Source of the DNA: DASZBX01 sp035943635
Lineage (GTDB): Bacteria; Actinomycetota; Actinomycetes; Streptomycetales; Catenulisporaceae
Length of the DNA: 36,885 bases
Direction of reading: 5' to 3'
Assembly: GCA_035943635.1 (NCBI GenBank)
Contig: DASZBX010000042.1
Span: 1 to 36,885, forward strand
In this document: piece by piece, positions 9,901-16,782 of the stretch
How the letters are laid out: each line of letters opens with the position of its first letter
Position numbering within the stretch: the first letter of the stretch is position 1
Made by a program: the position numbers and the translations under genes
The notes under the pieces: model-generated
What the model saw: the letters and a program-made list of their open reading frames with translations, nothing else
Told to the model about the DNA's origin: nothing
The model's database searches: none

Positions 9901-10350
9901 CCGGCCGAACTGCGCGGACACCTGGCCGGGCAGCTGCCCGAGTACATGGTCCCGGCGGCCGTGGTGGTCCTGGACGCCTTCCCGCACACCGTCAACGGCA
10001 AGCTGGACCGCCGCGCCTTCCCGGCCTCGGACCTCCAGCCGGCCGACGACCCGCAGGCCGGCCTGCCCCGGACCCCGGCCGAGGAGACCCTGTGCGGATT
10101 GTTCGAGGAGATCCTGCGCCGCCCCCGGGTCGGCATCCACCAGGACTTCTTCGACCTCGGCGGCCACTCCCTGCTCGCCATCCGGCTGATCGCCCGGACC
10201 CGGGCCGCACTCGGGGTGCAGCTGACCATCGGCGGCTTCTTCGCCCACCCGACCGTGGCCGGCCTGGCCGCGTTCCTGGACGCCGACCCCGGCACCACCC
10301 GGGCGCCGCGCCCGCTGCTGGCCGCCCGGGCCAGGCCGGGCGCCCGATGA
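3988..10350 (+). CDS. NRPS 2, two elongation modules C-A-PCP-C-A-PCP
   Basis: A 2120-residue synthetase that adds residues 2 and 3. Order: condensation (about 8-430, HHLLMDG from 144), adenylation (about 460-950), carrier (GGNS, Ser about 996), condensation (about 1040-1480, HHIACDG from 1178), adenylation (about 1500-2000), carrier (GGHS, Ser about 2061), then a short tail without thioesterase. The first condensation domain begins PLAPLQEGLLFH, the style of D-L condensing domains that follow an epimerase; the second begins LSASQRSLW, the L-L style. By-eye codes are D-L-T-K-I-G-V-V-N-K (module 2) and D-L-T-K-V-G-A-V-N-K (module 3). Both resemble aspartate-type codes, which fits the methylaspartate mutase and the SyrP-like hydroxylase in the cluster. 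The first ATG overlaps the NRPS 1 stop; an in-frame ATG at 4006 is an alternative start. Confidence 0.93.
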   Translation: MRKESTMHPSPIEDVLPLAPLQEGLLFHALYEHEARGLYLTQTAVRLVGPLDPDRLRRSATELLARHPNLRAGFRHRKSGEPVQVIRRDPTPTWAQLEARGPGGAQPAIEEDWERGMDVGAETLLRFTLIQEGDAEHVLLITAHHLLMDGWSEMLLLRELVQLYVGGCDALPPAPAFRGYLDWLGAQDRPASEKRWGEAMAGFAEPTCVAPARAQRPEVEPVDVTAELSQDSTSAVRMLARACGCTVNTVIQAAWALTLSRHLGVDDVVFGTTVTVRPPELDGARDMIGLLINTVPVRVELRPGDAFRDLVARIHDQRSTLMEDDYLGLTDIQRVAGASSALFDTNVVFDNFPMSDYDLGVDSGDLALSDFRYRDTSHYPLTLIVEPRDRMELRLHYHPDLFGEPLMRGWVHRIARLLEAVAQDPDRALDAIDLLDEQERRRVLTEWNDTAREVPDTCLATLFEAQAARTPDRPALTCEGATLTYAQLNARANRLSRLLIEAGVRPEQYVGVYLPRSLDAVAAMLAAAKAGAAYLPIDPQYPAERVRFMLDDAAPSVVVTDTALGAAIPDELSLILDCAKTTTALEHQPDTDLTDEDRLGPLTPRAAAYVIYTSGSTGRPKGVVIEQRSMCAYLQRSRAMYPDTQGSSVVHSSLSFDLTVTALFTPLVNGGHVTLADLAEEALAGVGQPTFMKCTPSHLALLDALAPESSASGMLILGGELLTGEMLRTWRANHPRATVLNVYGATEATVNSTENPIPPDAVLGDGPLPAGRPFWNTQIYLLDRRLHPVPPGAAGEIYIGGVQLARGYLNRPGLSAERFVADPFGAPGARMYRTGDLGRWTEDGLLEFAGRVDTQIKLRGHRIEPGEIEAALTSHPDLDQATVFVREDRAGDPRLVAYVVPAPGRAADSEAWRGYLAERLPDYLVPAAIVPVDRFPHTVNGKLDRRALPAPEYRRAPGAGAPRTPQEELLCGLFAEVLGGPEPGVDEDFFALGGNSLLAIRLISRARSIFGRELTVRTLFDSPTVAGLAARLDRAEAARTAVTAQERTGRIPLSASQRSLWILEQTGGPSPMYNVPLAARLTGGLDRAALRAALADVVARHESLRTVYEQDGDELWQRVLAPEDANVPFDLVDCTPETARQHLDDASRYAFELGGQLPVRAWLFAVRPDEHLLLVLIHHIACDGPANLVLARDLAEAYAARTQGAAPAWEPAKVQYPDVALWQRKVLGDQKDPGSPLFKQLETWKQLLAGLPEEIRLPRDRPRTATSATPRCGSVYFEVPAELHARLIGTARTHGATQFMAVQAALAVLLAKSGAGPDIPIGVPVTGRTDEALADVVGYFINSLVLRTDLSGDPSLAELLGRVRDYDLAAFSNQDLPFEAVVEALNPPRAANRTPLFQVRLVFNEDKERAAVRALAALPGISVDEEVIDSATAKFDLLFRFVERGDAPNNGTGLDGVLEYNADLFDEATARDLPGRLLRVLRALADQPRARVSDVDVLLPEDRRRVLVDWNATERDVPERTLPQLFEAQVAETPDAPALTCDGRTLSYAQLNDRANRLARHLVDAGVGPERTVAVFLPRSADAVTVMLAAAKAGGAYVPIDPQYPDERVAYMLADAAPRLVLTTAHLGSRIPDAAFLPLDTPQVSTLLGQYPGTDLTDADRLGPLTRNTPVYVIYTSGSTGRPKGVVVEHRSVGAYLERARTVYPDTAGISLVHSSLSFDLTVTALFTPLVNGGHVVLAELAEEALAHVPQPAFMKVTPSHLTLLDTLPQDASPAGTLVVGGEALRGEDLRGWRERHPDATVINAYGPTELTVNCADHHIPAGTPVPDGPVPIGRPFWNTRAYVLDDRLQPAAPGVVGELYVSGTALARGYLGRPGLTAERFVADPFGAPGSRMYRTGDLARWTGAGLLEYAGRADGQLKLRGHRIEPGEIEAALAGHPDVARAAVLLREDQPGDQRLVAYLVAAPGRAADPAELRGHLAGQLPEYMVPAAVVVLDAFPHTVNGKLDRRAFPASDLQPADDPQAGLPRTPAEETLCGLFEEILRRPRVGIHQDFFDLGGHSLLAIRLIARTRAALGVQLTIGGFFAHPTVAGLAAFLDADPGTTRAPRPLLAARARPGAR
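5953..6006 (+). repeat. 54-bp tract identical between adenylation domains of modules 2 and 3 (copy 1)
   Basis: Bases 5953-6006 are identical to 9142-9195, 3189 bases (1063 codons) downstream. They cover the substrate-pocket motif FDLTVT and the following helix. The spacing is one C-A-PCP module, as expected from module duplication or gene conversion. Confidence 0.85.
9142..9195 (+). repeat. 54-bp tract identical between adenylation domains of modules 2 and 3 (copy 2)
   Basis: Second copy of the tract described at 5953-6006. Flanking bases diverge on both sides, so identity is concentrated in the pocket-forming segment. Confidence 0.85.
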
Positions 10351-10454
10351 CCGCGCCCGGCGGGCCGCCCGGCCCGCGCACGACCACCCTCCCCGGCCCA
10401 GCCGGCCACCTTCCGGTCAGGCCCGGTCCTGCCCGCACCAGACAGCGAGGATTC

Positions 10455-11624
10455 ATGCCCACCACAGCGGAGCCAGGCGAAGACCAGCTCAGCCGGATCT
10501 GCCGCTTCATCCCGGAGCCCACCAGCCACGAACGCCACCGGTCCGGCTCCCGGCGCGAGGAGATCCTGGACTACGTGGCCGAGGCCGTGCGCTCCGCCCC
10601 GGCCACGCCGCTGCTCGAGGTCACGGTCCCGGTCGGCGACCGGCCGCGCACCCTGCTGCTGAAACTGGACGGGCGCTCGCGCTGGGGCTCGATCAAGGCC
10701 CGCACCGCGCTGGCCCTGCTGGCCTCGGTGGCCGGCCGGATCGGCCCGGACAGCACGGTGGTGGAGTCCACCTCCGGCAACCTGGGCGTCGCGCTGGCCG
10801 GGATCTGCCGGGAGCTGGGCATCGCGTTCACCGCGGTGGTCGACTCCCGGCTGGCCCCGGCCATGCTGGAGCGGATCACGGCCAACGGCGCCCGGGTGCT
10901 GTCGGCCGACGGCGACTGCCCGCCGGACGACTCCCGGCACCTGCAACGGCGGATCGCGCTGGTCCAGCGGATCCTGGCCGAGAACCCGGCCGCGGTGTGG
11001 ACCAACCAGTACGAGAACCCGGCCAACGTCGCGGTGCACCGCTGGTGGACCGGGCACGAACTGGACCGGCAGATGGACGGCGGCGTGCAGGCCGTGTTCG
11101 CCCCGGTCTCCACCGGCGGCACCTTCGTCGGGATCCGGGCCTGCCTGGAGGCGGCCCGGCCGGAACTGGAGTGCGTGGCCGTGGACGTGGACGGCTCGAC
11201 CATCTTCGGCGGACCGCCCAAGGGCCGCCTGCTCACCGGGATCGGGGCGAGTAAGCCCTCGACCTTCCTGGAGTCGGCCGGCCGGCCCCGGCACGTGATG
11301 GTCTCCGACGCCGAGGCGATCACGGCCTGCCGGGCCCTGGCCGAGGACCTGGGCGTGCGGGTCGGCGGGTCCAGCGGCGCGACCATCGCCGGGGCCCTGC
11401 GCGTGCTGCACCGGCGCCCGGACCTGACCCGGGTGGCCTGCATCTGCCCCGACCTGGGCGCCAACTACGAACAGACCCTCTACGACGACGCCTGGCTGCT
11501 GGAGCGCGGCGTCACCGAGATCGACGGCCGCCCGGTGATCGGCGGCTGCAAGGCGGTATTCACCGGGCAGCGCCCGGACCGGCGCCGCGAGGGCGCCCCG
11601 ACCGGATTGGCGGAGTACAGATGA
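10455..11624 (+). CDS. sbnA: SbnA-like PLP-dependent beta-replacement enzyme
   Basis: A 389-residue fold-type II PLP enzyme of the cysteine synthase family, nearest in appearance to SbnA, which joins O-phosphoserine and glutamate on the way to L-2,3-diaminopropionate. Visible features are GSIKARTA with the probable PLP lysine at 81, the phosphate-binding STSGNLGVALA (105-115), a glycine-rich STGGTF motif and a late GGSSGA loop. The N-terminal FIPEPTSHER segment and the long C-terminus make it longer than plain cysteine synthases (about 310-330). ATG 10455 has GCGAGG upstream; an in-frame ATG at 10347 overlaps the NRPS 2 stop but would add a Pro/Gly-rich stretch. The stop overlaps NRPS 3 (ATGA). 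The usual partner SbnB (an NAD-dependent oxidase) is not in this window, so another beta-substituted alanine is possible. Confidence 0.8.
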   Translation: MPTTAEPGEDQLSRICRFIPEPTSHERHRSGSRREEILDYVAEAVRSAPATPLLEVTVPVGDRPRTLLLKLDGRSRWGSIKARTALALLASVAGRIGPDSTVVESTSGNLGVALAGICRELGIAFTAVVDSRLAPAMLERITANGARVLSADGDCPPDDSRHLQRRIALVQRILAENPAAVWTNQYENPANVAVHRWWTGHELDRQMDGGVQAVFAPVSTGGTFVGIRACLEAARPELECVAVDVDGSTIFGGPPKGRLLTGIGASKPSTFLESAGRPRHVMVSDAEAITACRALAEDLGVRVGGSSGATIAGALRVLHRRPDLTRVACICPDLGANYEQTLYDDAWLLERGVTEIDGRPVIGGCKAVFTGQRPDRRREGAPTGLAEYR

Positions 11625-14600
11625 TCCCGTTGTCCCCGGTTCAGCAGCGGCTGTGGTTCCTGAACCAGGCCGAGCCGAACCACGTCTACAACGTCCCGCT
11701 GCGCCTGCGCCTGACCGGCGCCCTGGACCGCCCGGCGCTCGACCTGGCGCTGGCCGACCTGGTGGCCCGGCACCCGACTCTGCGTACCCTGATGCCCGAG
11801 GAGCACGGGCAGCCCCGGCAGCTCGTCCTGGCCCCGGAGGCCGCCGCGGCTGAACCGGTCGCGGTGACGACGACGCCCGAGACGGCCGGCTGGGCCGTGG
11901 CGCAGGCAGCCCGGACCGTGTTCGACCTGACCGCCGACCTGCCGTTGCGCACCTGGCTGTTCGAGCTCGGGCCGCAGGAGCACGTCCTGCTGCTGCTGAT
12001 GCACCACATCGCCGTGGACGGCTGGTCGGTCCGGCTGCTGCTGCGCGATCTCGGGCTCGCCTACGCGGCGCGCTGCCGCGGCGAGCAGCCCGGTTGGGAG
12101 CCCCTGCCGGTGGAGTACGTCGACTTCGCACTGTGGCAGCAGGATGTGCTCGGCTCGCCCGACGACCCGGACAGTGTGCTGAACTGCCAGCTCGGCTACT
12201 GGAAGAAGACCCTGGCCGGTCTGCCGGACCAGCTGCGGCTGCCGGCCGACCGGCCCAGGCCGGCCGGGCCCGCGGCGGGCGGCGGCGGGCTGGTGACCGC
12301 CGAGGCCGGGGCGGCGTTGCAGCAGAAGCTCGTGGCGATGGCGCGCAAGCAGGGGGCTTCGGCGTTGACGGCCGTCCAGGCCGGGGTCTGCGCCCTGCTG
12401 ACCCGGCTGGGTGCGGGCACCGACCTGACCCACGCCACGGTGATCGCCGGCCGGACCGACGAGGCGTTGCAGGAGCTGGTCGGGTTCTTCGTCAACACCC
12501 TGGTGATCCGGACCGACACCTCGGCCGACCCGTCCTTCCGGGCGCTGCTCGACCAGGTCCGGGACCAGGACCTGGCCGCGTACGAGAACGCGGACGTGTC
12601 CTTCGAACGGGTGGTCGAGGCGGTCAACCCCGGGCGCGACGCGGCCGCCCGCCCCCTGTTCCGGGTCTGCGTCACCACCGGCAGCGAGGTCTCCGGCGGC
12701 CCGGTGGACTTCGGCCCGCTGGCCGCGGCCCTGGAGGTCGAGCACAGCGGGACGGCGAAGTTCGACCTGGGCTTCGACTTCCACGAGCAGCACGGCCCGG
12801 ACGGCGCCCCGGCCGGCCTCGGCTTCACCCTCGAATACGCCGAGGACCTGTTCGAGCCGGCCACCGCCCAAGGGCTGCTGGACCGCCTGGTCCGGCTCCT
12901 GGACGCCGCACTGGCCGACCCGGACGCCCCGCTCAGCCGCCTGGACCTGTTCAGCGCCGGGGAACACCGGCAGCTGCTGGACGCGGGCGATGCGCAGTCC
13001 GCCGGACCCGAGCCGTGCGCACTGCACGACCTGCTCGAACGCCAGGCCGCCGCGCATCCGGAACGGACCGCGCTGGTGTTCGAGGACGTCTCGCTGACCT
13101 ACGCGGAGCTGAACGCCGCGGCCAACCGGCTGGCCCGGGTCCTGGTCGAGCGCGGCGCCGCCCCGGAACAGGTGGTCGCGCTCCAGGTGCCGCGCTCGCC
13201 GGACCTGCTGATCGCGGTGATGGCGATCTCCAAGTCCGGGGCGGCGTTCCTGCCGCTGGACCCGCTGTATCCGGCCGAACGGGTCGCGCACATGCTGCGC
13301 GGCGCCTCGCCGGTGCTCGCGGTCACCACGGCCGACCTGGCCGGGCGGCTGCCGGACGACCTGCCGCTGCTCGTGCTCGACGACGAGGCCGCGGCCGGGC
13401 CGATCGCCCGCAGCGCCGCGACCGACCTGACCGACGCCGACCGGGCCGCCCCGCTCGACCTGCGCAACCCGGCGTACATCATCTTCACCTCCGGCTCCAC
13501 CGGCGCGCCGAAGGGCGTGGTGGTCGCCCACGAAGGGCTGCACAACCTCGCCGCCGGGGCCGCCGGGAACCTCGCGATCGGGCCCGAGGCGCGGGTGCTG
13601 CAGTTCGCCACGATCTGCTTCGACGCCTCGGTCTGGGAGATCGGCGAGACCCTGGTCGCCGGCGCGACCCTGGTCATGGCGCCGATCGACCGGCTGCGCC
13701 CGGGCGCGCCGCTGGCCGGGCTGCTGGTCGAGCAGACCATCACGCACGCGTTCATCCCGCCGGCCGCGCTGGCCGCGCTGGAGGGCGAGAAGGTGCCCGA
13801 CGACCTGGTCATCGCGACCGGCGGCGAGGCCTGCTCGCCGGCCCTGGCCGCGGCCTGGGCCCCGGGCGGGAGGCTGGTCGACGCCTACGGGCCGACCGAG
13901 GCCACCATCCTGGCCACCATGAGCGACCGGCTGCCGGCCGGCTTCGACCCGAGGCCGGTGCCGATCGGCCGCACGCTCGGCGCCGCCCGGGTGTACGTGC
14001 TCGGCGAGCACCTGGAACCCATGCCGCCGGGCGCGGTCGGCGAGCTCTACCTGGCCGGGATCGGGCTGGCCCGCGGCTATGCCCGGCAGCCGGGGCTGAC
14101 CGCCGAACGCTTCGTGGCCTGCCCCTACGGCGGGCCGGGCGCGCGGATGTACCGCACCGGCGACCTGGTGCGCCGCCGGGCCGACGGCCAGCTGGAGTTC
14201 CACGGGCGGGTCGACGACCAGGTGAAGGTGCGCGGCTTCCGGATCGAGCTGGGCGAGATCGAGACCGTGCTGGCCCGGGACGAGGCGGTCGGGCACGCGA
14301 TCGCGCTGGTCCGGGAGGACCGGCCCGGGGACAAGCGGATCGTCGCGTATGTCGTTCCCGGGGACGGCCCGGCCGGCGCCCGGCTGGACCCGGCCGCACT
14401 GTCGCGCCGGGCCAGGGACTTCCTGCCGGAGTTCATGGTGCCCTCAGCCGTGGTCGTGCTGCCGGAGCTGCCGCTCACGGCCAGCGGCAAGGTCGATCGC
14501 AGGGCCCTGCCGCAGCCCGCCCCGACCGCCGCCGCGAGCACCGGGCGGGCGCCGCGGACTGAGCGGGAGAAGGTGCTGTGCGAGGTCTTCGCGCAGGTCC

Positions 14601-14812
14601 TGGGCCTGGAGCAGGTCGGCGCGGCCGACGGGTTCTTCGAGCTCGGCGGCCACTCGCTGGTGGTCGCCCGCCTGGTCAGCCGGGTGCGCGAACGCTGCGG
14701 GCAGGTCCTGCCGATCGGCGTGGTCTTCCAACGTTCCACCCCCGAGTCCCTGGCGGCGTATCTCGACGAGCAGGAGCCCGCCGCCGCCCGCCCCGCCGCC
14801 CTGACCGCCTGA
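11621..14812 (+). CDS. NRPS 3, last elongation module C-A-PCP
   Basis: A 1063-residue synthetase adding the fourth residue. Order: L-L type condensation domain (starts LSPVQQRLWFL; HHIAVDGWS from 128), adenylation domain (about 455-945, with IFTSGSTGAPKG and RTGDLVRRRADGQLEF), carrier domain (LGGHS, Ser about 1012) and an Ala/Pro-rich end. By-eye code D-A-W-F-A-G-A-I-L-K has no confident match. There is no thioesterase, terminal condensation or reductase domain, so release must happen in trans, most simply by the thioesterase at 15910-16779. It starts in an ATGA overlap with the SbnA-like gene. The stop lies within an 8-bp tandem repeat (14801-14848). Confidence 0.93.
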   Translation: MIPLSPVQQRLWFLNQAEPNHVYNVPLRLRLTGALDRPALDLALADLVARHPTLRTLMPEEHGQPRQLVLAPEAAAAEPVAVTTTPETAGWAVAQAARTVFDLTADLPLRTWLFELGPQEHVLLLLMHHIAVDGWSVRLLLRDLGLAYAARCRGEQPGWEPLPVEYVDFALWQQDVLGSPDDPDSVLNCQLGYWKKTLAGLPDQLRLPADRPRPAGPAAGGGGLVTAEAGAALQQKLVAMARKQGASALTAVQAGVCALLTRLGAGTDLTHATVIAGRTDEALQELVGFFVNTLVIRTDTSADPSFRALLDQVRDQDLAAYENADVSFERVVEAVNPGRDAAARPLFRVCVTTGSEVSGGPVDFGPLAAALEVEHSGTAKFDLGFDFHEQHGPDGAPAGLGFTLEYAEDLFEPATAQGLLDRLVRLLDAALADPDAPLSRLDLFSAGEHRQLLDAGDAQSAGPEPCALHDLLERQAAAHPERTALVFEDVSLTYAELNAAANRLARVLVERGAAPEQVVALQVPRSPDLLIAVMAISKSGAAFLPLDPLYPAERVAHMLRGASPVLAVTTADLAGRLPDDLPLLVLDDEAAAGPIARSAATDLTDADRAAPLDLRNPAYIIFTSGSTGAPKGVVVAHEGLHNLAAGAAGNLAIGPEARVLQFATICFDASVWEIGETLVAGATLVMAPIDRLRPGAPLAGLLVEQTITHAFIPPAALAALEGEKVPDDLVIATGGEACSPALAAAWAPGGRLVDAYGPTEATILATMSDRLPAGFDPRPVPIGRTLGAARVYVLGEHLEPMPPGAVGELYLAGIGLARGYARQPGLTAERFVACPYGGPGARMYRTGDLVRRRADGQLEFHGRVDDQVKVRGFRIELGEIETVLARDEAVGHAIALVREDRPGDKRIVAYVVPGDGPAGARLDPAALSRRARDFLPEFMVPSAVVVLPELPLTASGKVDRRALPQPAPTAAASTGRAPRTEREKVLCEVFAQVLGLEQVGAADGFFELGGHSLVVARLVSRVRERCGQVLPIGVVFQRSTPESLAAYLDEQEPAAARPAALTA

Positions 14813-14848
14813 CCGCCTGACTGCTTGAACGCTTGAACGCCTGACCCA
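14801..14848 (+). repeat. Octamer tandem repeat spanning the NRPS 3 stop codon
   Basis: Six imperfect 8-base units run in register: CTGACCGC, CTGACCGC, CTGACTGC, TTGAACGC, TTGAACGC, CTGACCCA. Each contains TGA. Because 8 is not a multiple of 3, the array places stops in all three frames, and the true NRPS 3 stop is the TGA at 14810-14812. It is directly followed by the ribosome site of the dioxygenase gene. Confidence 0.8.
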
Positions 14849-14862
14849 GGAAGGAAAACGCC

Positions 14863-15804
14863 ATGAACCAGGACCATGCCGACTGGCGCCCGCTGGAAGT
14901 GACCCCGTCGATCGCCGGAACGCCCGCCGGGGCCGACGGGCTGCTGGCCTACCTCGACACCGCCGATGTCGCCGGGCTGCTGGCGCAGCACCGGGCGCTG
15001 CTGCTGCGCGGCTTCGACGTGCCCGAAGAGCGGCTGGAGGAGGTCACCGGCCGGTTGTTGCAGCACCGCGACCCGTACGTGCACGGCAATTCGCCGCGGA
15101 CGAAGGTCGGCGACAACATCTACACGTCCACCGAGTTCCCGCCCGAGTACGTGATCTCGATGCACAACGAGCTCTCGTATGCGCACGTCTGGCCGTCGCG
15201 CCTGCTGTTCTTCTGCGCGCAGCCGGCCCAGACCGGCGGCGCGACCCCGCTCGTGCACGGCGCCCTGTGGCTGGAGTCGCTGAGCCCTGAGCTGCGCGCC
15301 GCGGTCAAGGACGGGGTGTGCTACCGCCAGTTCCTGCACGGCGGCGCAGGTTTGGGCAAGAGCTGGCAGGAGACTTTCGAGACGAAGGACGAGGCCGAGG
15401 TGGAACGGTTCCTGGCCGCCTCCGCCGCCGACTGGGAGTGGACCGGCGACGGCGGCCTGCGGATCAGCCAGACCCGCCCGGCCACCACCCGGCACCCGGT
15501 CACCGGCGAGGAGGTCTGGTTCTGCCAGCTGGACCAGTGGCACCCGGCCACCCTCGGCGAGGAGACGATGCGCGAGTTGATGGCGATCGTGCCGGAGGAT
15601 GAACTGCCGCAGTCGGTGACCTTCGCCGACGGCTCGCCCATCCCCGAGCAGTTCGCGATCGAGGTCCGCGACCAGGGGCTGCGGCTCGCCGTGGACGTCG
15701 GCTGGCAGCGCGGGGACGTGCTGGTGATCGACAACGTCGCCGTCGCGCATGGGCGGCGGACGTTCAGCGGTAGCCGGAGGGTTCTGGTGTCCATGGCACA
15801 GTGA
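14863..15804 (+). CDS. TauD/SyrP-like Fe(II)/2-oxoglutarate dioxygenase (probable Asp beta-hydroxylase)
   Basis: A 313-residue non-haem iron oxygenase. The iron-binding facial triad is visible as H101-N-E103 (in MHNELSYAH) and H296 (in VAVAHGRR), with an Arg at about 305-306 to hold 2-oxoglutarate. The block MHNELSYAHVWP followed by an FFC..P..GG..PL segment resembles SyrP, which hydroxylates carrier-bound aspartate. Together with the two Asp-type adenylation codes, the likely substrate is Asp or methyl-Asp on module 2 or 3; which one cannot be told. AGGAAGGA lies just before the ATG. The gene is last in the plus-strand operon and is followed by a strong terminator shared with the converging thioesterase gene. 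Confidence 0.85.
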   Translation: MNQDHADWRPLEVTPSIAGTPAGADGLLAYLDTADVAGLLAQHRALLLRGFDVPEERLEEVTGRLLQHRDPYVHGNSPRTKVGDNIYTSTEFPPEYVISMHNELSYAHVWPSRLLFFCAQPAQTGGATPLVHGALWLESLSPELRAAVKDGVCYRQFLHGGAGLGKSWQETFETKDEAEVERFLAASAADWEWTGDGGLRISQTRPATTRHPVTGEEVWFCQLDQWHPATLGEETMRELMAIVPEDELPQSVTFADGSPIPEQFAIEVRDQGLRLAVDVGWQRGDVLVIDNVAVAHGRRTFSGSRRVLVSMAQ

Positions 15805-15843
15805 CGCTGGGTGCTGCGACGGCGCGAAACTTGAGCGGGACTA

Positions 15844-15883
15844 AGGCGGGGCGGGAAACAGATTTCTGTTTCCCGCCCCGCTT
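15844..15883. terminator. Bidirectional terminator between dioxygenase and thioesterase genes
   Basis: A perfect 16-base inverted repeat, 15846-15861 against 15866-15881, with loop ATTT. The stem is extendable by a G-U and an A-T pair outward. It sits midway between two convergent genes and so probably terminates both. Confidence 0.85.
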
Positions 15884-15909
15884 CGTCCTGCGCTGTGGCA
15901 GCCGACCGA

Positions 15910-16779
15910 TCAGGCCTGCGGGCCGGTGACCCAGCGTTCGAGGATGTCGGCGACCTCCCCGGCGGAGCGGCCCTGCATGAGGGAGAAGTGATCTGTCGCG
16001 ACCTCGTCGCCGAGGATCCGGCCGGCCGCGAACGGCTGCCAGCCGCGGGTCTTGACCGCGAGGACGCCCGGTCCGGCGCCGAGCAGCCGGATGTCGCCGG
16101 GAAAGATATGCGCGGGCCGATACGCGACGGCGGCGCCGCCGTTGGCCAGTTGCAGGTCCAGCACGGGCTGGAGATCCTCGATGGTGTAGTCCGCGGGCAG
16201 GGCGCCCGAGGCCCGACCGCCTTCGATCAGCAGCCTGACGAGCTCGTCCGGATCCGGGTCAAGGCCGACGCCTGCGACAGTGCTCTGCGATGTTGCCGTG
16301 AGGTCGATCTGTAGCGTGCGGGCCAGCATCCGCACCACCCGAGCGGTGTCGATCGGGTCCGGTGTGCCCGGCGGCGGTGGGTCGATCAGGCCCAGCAGCC
16401 GCACCTCGCGGCCCGCGCGGGCCAGCCGGGTGGCCATCTCGTAGGCGACCAGGCCGCCCATCGAGTAGCCGACGATGTCGTAGGGTTCCGGATCCCCGCG
16501 CTGCTCGATCACGGCGAGATACCGGTCGGCCATCTGCTCGATCGTCCGGTCCGGTTCGACGCCGGGATTCAGGCCCGCGCTCTGCAACCCGATCACGGTG
16601 CGGTGCGCGGCCAGGCGGTCGGCGACCGCGGCGAAGTGGAACACCGAGCCGCTGATCTCGTGGATGTAGTGCAGCACGGGCCGGTCCACGGCGCGGAACG
16701 GGATGGCGCACAGGGCCACCGAATCCACCGATCCCACCGATTCCACCGCGGGGCTCCCCAGATGCTGTGTCGTCGTCAT
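15910..16779 (-). CDS. Free-standing thioesterase, type I-like (probable peptide release)
   Basis: A 289-residue alpha/beta-hydrolase. The nucleophile motif is GYSMGG (Ser 106), and the C-terminal catalytic His is in DHFSLM. The early segment ending VIGLQSAGL matches the ..YGLQ..GL signature of thioesterase domains fused to NRPS/PKS ends rather than editing type II enzymes. Since no synthetase here carries a thioesterase, this protein most likely releases or cyclises the tetrapeptide in trans. It is the last gene of a minus-strand set with the mutase subunits; its ATG is three bases after the mutase E stop. The N-terminal 20 residues are Val/Ser-rich and look non-conserved. Confidence 0.85.
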   Translation of the reverse strand: MTTTQHLGSPAVESVGSVDSVALCAIPFRAVDRPVLHYIHEISGSVFHFAAVADRLAAHRTVIGLQSAGLNPGVEPDRTIEQMADRYLAVIEQRGDPEPYDIVGYSMGGLVAYEMATRLARAGREVRLLGLIDPPPPGTPDPIDTARVVRMLARTLQIDLTATSQSTVAGVGLDPDPDELVRLLIEGGRASGALPADYTIEDLQPVLDLQLANGGAAVAYRPAHIFPGDIRLLGAGPGVLAVKTRGWQPFAAGRILGDEVATDHFSLMQGRSAGEVADILERWVTGPQA

Positions 16780-16782
16780 TCG

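Noticed and set aside
3505..10248. Very long minus-strand open frame (over 2000 codons) opposite NRPS 2
   Set aside because: It mirrors the codon pattern of the NRPS in high-GC DNA, its translation is low-complexity and Gly/Arg/Gln-rich, and no family motif is visible. The same holds for 1088-3835 on minus opposite NRPS 1 and 11480-14296 on minus opposite NRPS 3.
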